DNA of 9,427 nucleotides. Origin: an uncultured bacterium (GTDB taxonomy: Bacteria; Pseudomonadota; Gammaproteobacteria; Burkholderiales; Burkholderiaceae_F). How positions within the stretch are numbered: the stretch's first letter is position 1; each line of letters begins with the position of its first letter. Of this stretch, positions 6,739 to 9,427 are shown in pieces. Under the pieces are notes generated by a model, which ran no database searches, was not told the DNA's origin, and was given only the letters and a program-made list of their open reading frames with translations. A program made the translations under genes and the position numbers. The DNA lies in assembly GCA_905215795.1 (NCBI GenBank), contig CAJMRV010000057.1, positions 1 to 9,427 on the forward strand, in the 5' to 3' direction.

Positions 6739-6814
6739 GGAGGGAACCGCGGAATCCCTCCGCCCTCCATTCCGGAATCCCCGCCGGGCTCCGCCCCGGT
6801 CCCCTCAGCGCATC

Positions 6815-8071
6815 ATGCGAATCCAGCAGTTCCTCCAAGTCTTCGTCCCCGAATCCGAGCTCGCCCGGCAGCGCCTGGCGGTGAGCCTGTGCATGTTCAT
6901 CCTCGGTGTGATCAACGCGAGCTGGGCCTCGCGCATCCCCGACGTGAAGGCCGCGCTCGGCATCGACGACGCCGCGCTCGGGCTCGCCCTCCTGGCGATG
7001 CCCCTGGGAACGTTCCCCGCGATGGCGCTCGCCCCGAAGATCATCGGGGCGGTCGGCGCCAGGCGCCTGATCATCCTCTCGGCGGCGGGCTGCACCGCTT
7101 CGCTCCTCTGGGTGGCGGGCGCGGGCTCGGTCTACACGCTGATGGCCTCGCTCTTTCTGATGGGGTTCCTCAACAGCTTCCTCAACATCGCCAACAACAC
7201 CCAGGCGGTCGTCATCGAGCGCCGCTACGGCCGCTCGATCATGGTCCAGTTCCACGGATGCTGGTCGCTCGGCGGCGTCGTGGGCGGCCTTTTCGGCGGG
7301 ATCGCCGCCTCCTTCGGGGTGGGGCCCTCCGGGCACTTCCTCTTCATCCTCGTCTTCAACATGCTGGTCCTCCTCTTCGCGAAGGACCGCCTGATCGAGG
7401 ATGCGCCCGCACGGGCGAGGGCCGACGGCACGGCCGCCATGGAGGACGAGGCGGTCTCGAACGTCGACGCGGTCCGCCGAGCCGACACGGCCAGGCGGCA
7501 CGGACTCCCGGTCTTCCTCCTGCTCCTCGGCGTGGTGGGCTTCTGCTCGATGCTCACCGAGGGCTCCATGTACGACTGGAACTCCGTGTACTTCGTCTCC
7601 GAACTCGGAGAAACGGGCTTCGACGCCCGCGCGGGCTACCTCGCCGCGATGGTCTTCATGGTGACGGGCCGCTTCACCGCCGACGCCGTCATCAACCGCT
7701 TCGGCGAGCGCTTCGTCCTCACGGCCTCCTCGCTCCTCATGACGGCGGGGCTTGTGATGATGGTCGCGCTCCCCGGCTTCTGGACCGCGGTGGCGGGCTC
7801 CGCCTTCGTGGGGATCGGCATGGCGAGCGTGGTACCGATCTGCTACTCGCTTGCGGGCCGCTCCCGCGAGCTCTCCTCGTCGGCCGCCATCTCGCTCGTC
7901 TCGGCGATCTCCTTCTGGGGCTTCCTGATCGGACCCCCGCTGATCGGCTTCATCTCGCACGCGAGCTCGCTGAGGATGGCCTTCGGCGCGGTGATCGCTG
8001 CGCCGGTCCTCATCGTCCTCCTCTCGCCCGTGCTCGACCGCATGAAGCGTGCCGGGGGCGCGTCCCGTTGA
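6815..8071 (+). CDS. MFS transporter, YbjJ-like
   Basis: An inner-membrane major facilitator protein of 418 residues with about 12 membrane segments in two halves, joined by a hydrophilic, charged cytoplasmic loop at about residues 190-232. It resembles E. coli YbjJ by eye at several places: INASWASRIPD (33-43), FHGCWSLGG (146-154), TEGSMYDW (248-255), the TGRF segment (284-287) and FLIGPPLIGF (370-379). The substrate is unknown. The frame is open back to 6722, but the extra N-terminal residues are rich in Arg and Pro and unlike the family, and the candidate -10 box lies inside them. I therefore chose ATG 6815, although no Shine-Dalgarno sequence is visible before it. The start is the least certain point; family assignment is good. 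It stands alone between a divergent gene and a 460-base gap. Confidence 0.88.
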   Translation: MRIQQFLQVFVPESELARQRLAVSLCMFILGVINASWASRIPDVKAALGIDDAALGLALLAMPLGTFPAMALAPKIIGAVGARRLIILSAAGCTASLLWVAGAGSVYTLMASLFLMGFLNSFLNIANNTQAVVIERRYGRSIMVQFHGCWSLGGVVGGLFGGIAASFGVGPSGHFLFILVFNMLVLLFAKDRLIEDAPARARADGTAAMEDEAVSNVDAVRRADTARRHGLPVFLLLLGVVGFCSMLTEGSMYDWNSVYFVSELGETGFDARAGYLAAMVFMVTGRFTADAVINRFGERFVLTASSLLMTAGLVMMVALPGFWTAVAGSAFVGIGMASVVPICYSLAGRSRELSSSAAISLVSAISFWGFLIGPPLIGFISHASSLRMAFGAVIAAPVLIVLLSPVLDRMKRAGGASR

Positions 8072-8217
8072 CCAGGGTCCTCCCCGGGCCTGGAAAAACA
8101 AACCGGAAACGTCGCGAAAAGACGGTTTTCCACCCCCGTGGAGGGGAGGGCGGAGCACATCTGTCGTTTCCGCCGTGTTCCGCATCCCTACTGCCCGTTC
8201 GATGGCGGGCGGTTTCT

Positions 8218-8242
8218 AGTCCATTCGGCCTAAGGACTTTTT
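8218..8242 (+). terminator. Possible weak terminator after the MFS gene
   Basis: AGTCC (8218-8222) pairs with GGACT (8234-8238) over an 11-nt loop and runs into TTTTT (8238-8242). The stem is only 5 bp. Another 5-bp hairpin, GCCCG (8193-8197) with CGGGC (8206-8210), followed by GGTTTCT, stands directly before it, so the two may act together. It lies about 150 bases after the MFS stop. Confidence 0.35.
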
Positions 8243-8279
8243 GGAGGCCTTCTTCGCCCACCTTCCGGATTCTTTACCG

Positions 8280-8285
8280 TATACT
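8280..8285 (+). promoter_or_regulatory. Possible -10 box for the solute-binding protein gene
   Basis: TATACT is a 5/6 match to the -10 consensus and sits right after the possible MFS terminator. The -35 position is GC-rich and does not match. If used, transcription starts near 8292 and leaves a leader of about 240 nt. A start nearer the gene is possible (TTGGAT at 8476-8481 with TGTAAA at 8502-8507), but the 20-base spacing is poor. Confidence 0.35.
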
Positions 8286-8314
8286 GAACCTGGTTTCATC
8301 TTTCCCCACGAAGG

Positions 8315-8419
8315 ATGAGCCGCAAGCGTCTGAGGATTTCAAACGGTCCGGACGACGTCCCGGAGCGCACCGCCCGCATGAACGGAAGGGTGCTCCACAT
8401 GAGGGACGCGCCGGAGTGA
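8315..8419 (+). CDS. Possible 34-codon leader ORF (uncertain)
   Basis: An ATG at 8315 opens a 34-codon frame ending at TGA 8417-8419, with further in-frame ATGs at 8378 and 8399. The peptide would be arginine-rich (7 Arg, 1 Lys in 34). AAGG directly touches the first ATG, too near to serve as a normal ribosome-binding site. In GC-rich DNA such a frame can occur by chance. It is listed because it lies inside the long putative leader of an amino-acid-type binding protein gene, where regulatory peptides are known in other systems. Confidence 0.15.
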   Translation: MSRKRLRISNGPDDVPERTARMNGRVLHMRDAPE

Positions 8420-8531
8420 GTTGCCTCATTGCTTTCAATTCGCTTTGAACGTGGCTTGAGAGCCCTTTGAAGTTCTTGGATTTTTAACACCGCAACAATC
8501 CTGTAAAAAATAAGGAAAAGGAACCTTCGGT

Positions 8532-9284
8532 ATGAAAATCAAGCAACTTATGGCCACTGCTGTGGCCGCAATGTCTTTGTTGAGTGGCGCCCAGGCGGCG
8601 GAGATCCTGAAAGTCGGGAGCGAGACGGTCTATCCCCCGTTCGAGTTCCTCGATTCAGCCTCCGGGAAGTACGTCGGCTTCGACATCGATCTCCTCGATG
8701 CCGTGGCGGAAAAGGCGGGCTTCAAGCCTGAGATCTACTCGATGGGACTGGACGGCATCATTCCCGCCATTCAGACGGGATCGATCGACGTGGCAGTTTC
8801 CGCCCTTTCCATGACCCCTGAACGCTCGCGCCGTGTGGACTTCACGGAGCCTTACTACGACGCCGGCCTGACGGTCATGACGCGTGCCGACAACAACGAT
8901 CCGATCGACAGCCCCAAGGCCTTGGAGAACAAGACGCTTTGCGCTGAAATCGGCTCGTCAGGCGCCCTCTTCATGTCCAAACTCCCGGGCGTGAAGCTCC
9001 GCACCTTCAACTCGGCCGCCGAAGCCTTCATGGAGATCAACCAGGGCGGCTGCTACGCCATGGTCAACGACCGTCCGGTCAACGAATACTTCTTGACGCA
9101 GAAGGCGAGCAAGAACCTCCGTCTCAAGGAGATCCCGCTCATCCTCCAGCACGATACCTACGGCTTCGCCGTGCGCAAGGGCAACAAGGCCCTGCTCGAC
9201 CGCCTCAACAAGGCGCTCGATGAAGTGCGCGCCGACGGCACGTACGACAAGATCTACGAGAAGTGGTTCGGCAAGCGCGCCTGA
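8532..9284 (+). CDS. Periplasmic amino-acid-type ABC solute-binding protein (family 3, GlnH-like)
   Basis: The 250-residue product starts with a clear Sec signal peptide (MKIKQL, hydrophobic core, SGAQAA ending at about residue 23), so the mature protein should be periplasmic. The rest has the family 3 (SBP_bac_3) two-lobe pattern: YPPFEF (34-39), VGFDIDL (48-54), GLDGIIPAIQTG (72-83), SMTPERSRRVDF (93-104) and YDKIYEKWFG (238-247). Against E. coli GlnH, R98 matches Arg75 and D180 matches Asp157, which hold the ligand carboxylate and amino groups, so an amino acid or close analogue is the likely ligand. Which one is not clear. Cys137 and Cys174 could form a disulfide. The start has AAGGA (8518-8522) 9 bases upstream. 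No permease or ATPase gene lies in the window, and a strong terminator follows, so it is transcribed separately from any partners. Confidence 0.94.
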   Translation: MKIKQLMATAVAAMSLLSGAQAAEILKVGSETVYPPFEFLDSASGKYVGFDIDLLDAVAEKAGFKPEIYSMGLDGIIPAIQTGSIDVAVSALSMTPERSRRVDFTEPYYDAGLTVMTRADNNDPIDSPKALENKTLCAEIGSSGALFMSKLPGVKLRTFNSAAEAFMEINQGGCYAMVNDRPVNEYFLTQKASKNLRLKEIPLILQHDTYGFAVRKGNKALLDRLNKALDEVRADGTYDKIYEKWFGKRA

Positions 9285-9335
9285 AGGGAGCGCGGCTTGA
9301 CCCGTCGATAAGAAACAAAGGATTCTGATTTTTGC

Positions 9336-9365
9336 AGGCCGGACGCGAGTCCGGCCTTTTTTTTT
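9336..9365 (+). terminator. Strong intrinsic terminator after the solute-binding protein gene
   Basis: AGGCCGGAC (9336-9344) and GTCCGGCCT (9349-9357) form a perfect 9-bp GC-rich stem with a GCGA tetraloop, followed directly by a run of nine T (9357-9365). It is the clearest terminator in the window, 51 bases after the stop codon. The remaining 62 bases to the window end hold no supported feature. Confidence 0.95.
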
Positions 9366-9427
9366 CGTCTTGATGAAGTGGTATGGGTTTGATGTACAGG
9401 TTCTCTTAAACATCATGTCTCACACTA

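Larger units (their letters stand above)
8072..8531. other. Gene-free stretch between the MFS gene and the solute-binding protein gene (460 bases)
   Basis: No recognisable gene. From left to right I see a short stem without T-run (CCAGG 8072-8076, CCTGG 8089-8093) and a small stem (TCCAC 8129-8133, GTGGA 8138-8142). Next are two hairpins that could end MFS transcription (8193-8216 and 8218-8242) and a -10-like TATACT (8280-8285). After these comes about 240 nt of likely leader containing several hairpins and a 34-codon open frame. The last 60 bases are AT-rich and contain the ribosome-binding site of the next gene. Confidence 0.5.

Noticed and set aside
8072..8093. CCAGG/CCTGG stem right after the MFS stop as a terminator
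   Set aside because: The stem is 5 bp and is followed by AAAAAC, not T, on the plus strand; it cannot be a normal intrinsic terminator for the MFS gene.
6674..8185. A 503-codon minus-strand frame and a 519-codon plus-strand frame (6889-8448) over the MFS gene
   Set aside because: Both are shadows of the MFS gene; products are Arg/His/Gly/Asp-rich and without family resemblance.
9366..9427. Possible promoter at the right edge (TTGATG at 9370 with TGTACA at 9393)
   Set aside because: The -10 match is only three of six and no gene start is visible before the window ends.
1..9427. Search for CRISPR arrays, tRNA or rRNA genes, insertion sequences, toxin-antitoxin pairs, phage or defence genes
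   Set aside because: No spaced repeats, no transposase-like frames, no clover-leaf pattern and no such protein families were recognised; the window reads as housekeeping and transport genes.

Overview
The window is an ordinary chromosomal stretch of a GC-rich Gram-negative bacterium. The betaproteobacterial style of MurJ (close to E. coli MurJ along its length) and of ribosomal protein S20 (C-terminus ...ARHKSRL..LIKAMA), together with the type I MurB, suggests Burkholderiales. A gut Sutterellaceae-type organism is a guess that cannot be settled by eye. Coding density is high and codons are strongly G/C-ending. I see no rRNA, tRNA, CRISPR array, insertion sequence, phage gene or defence system.

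Layout. Positions 1-1677 (+) hold the 3' nine-tenths of dxs (first step of the MEP isoprenoid pathway), cut by the left edge and followed by a hairpin terminator. Positions 1853-2872 (+) are murB (second committed step of peptidoglycan precursor synthesis), with a perfect TATAAT box upstream. Positions 3035-3904 (+) are an EamA/DMT-family membrane transporter, converging on rpsT (30S protein S20; 4027-4290, -); the two share a bidirectional terminator. A 357-base divergent intergenic region then leads to murJ (lipid II flippase; 4648-6186, +). It converges on a small, extremely acidic, unrecognised gene (6308-6628, -) with its own terminator. Divergent from that gene is an MFS transporter of the YbjJ-like type (6815-8071, +). 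A 460-base gene-free stretch with hairpins, a putative promoter and a possible small leader ORF precedes a secreted amino-acid-type ABC solute-binding protein (8532-9284, +), which ends at a very strong terminator.

How the genes relate. dxs, murB and murJ all feed cell-envelope synthesis: DXS supplies the isoprenoid precursor of undecaprenyl phosphate, MurB makes UDP-MurNAc, and MurJ flips lipid II. They are nevertheless separated by terminators and promoters, so this is co-location and not one operon. Almost every gene here looks monocistronic.

I found no clear novel system. The points worth a second look are the long structured leader of the solute-binding protein gene, the small acidic protein, near-consensus -10 boxes without matching -35 boxes, and an inverted repeat beside the transporter promoter.
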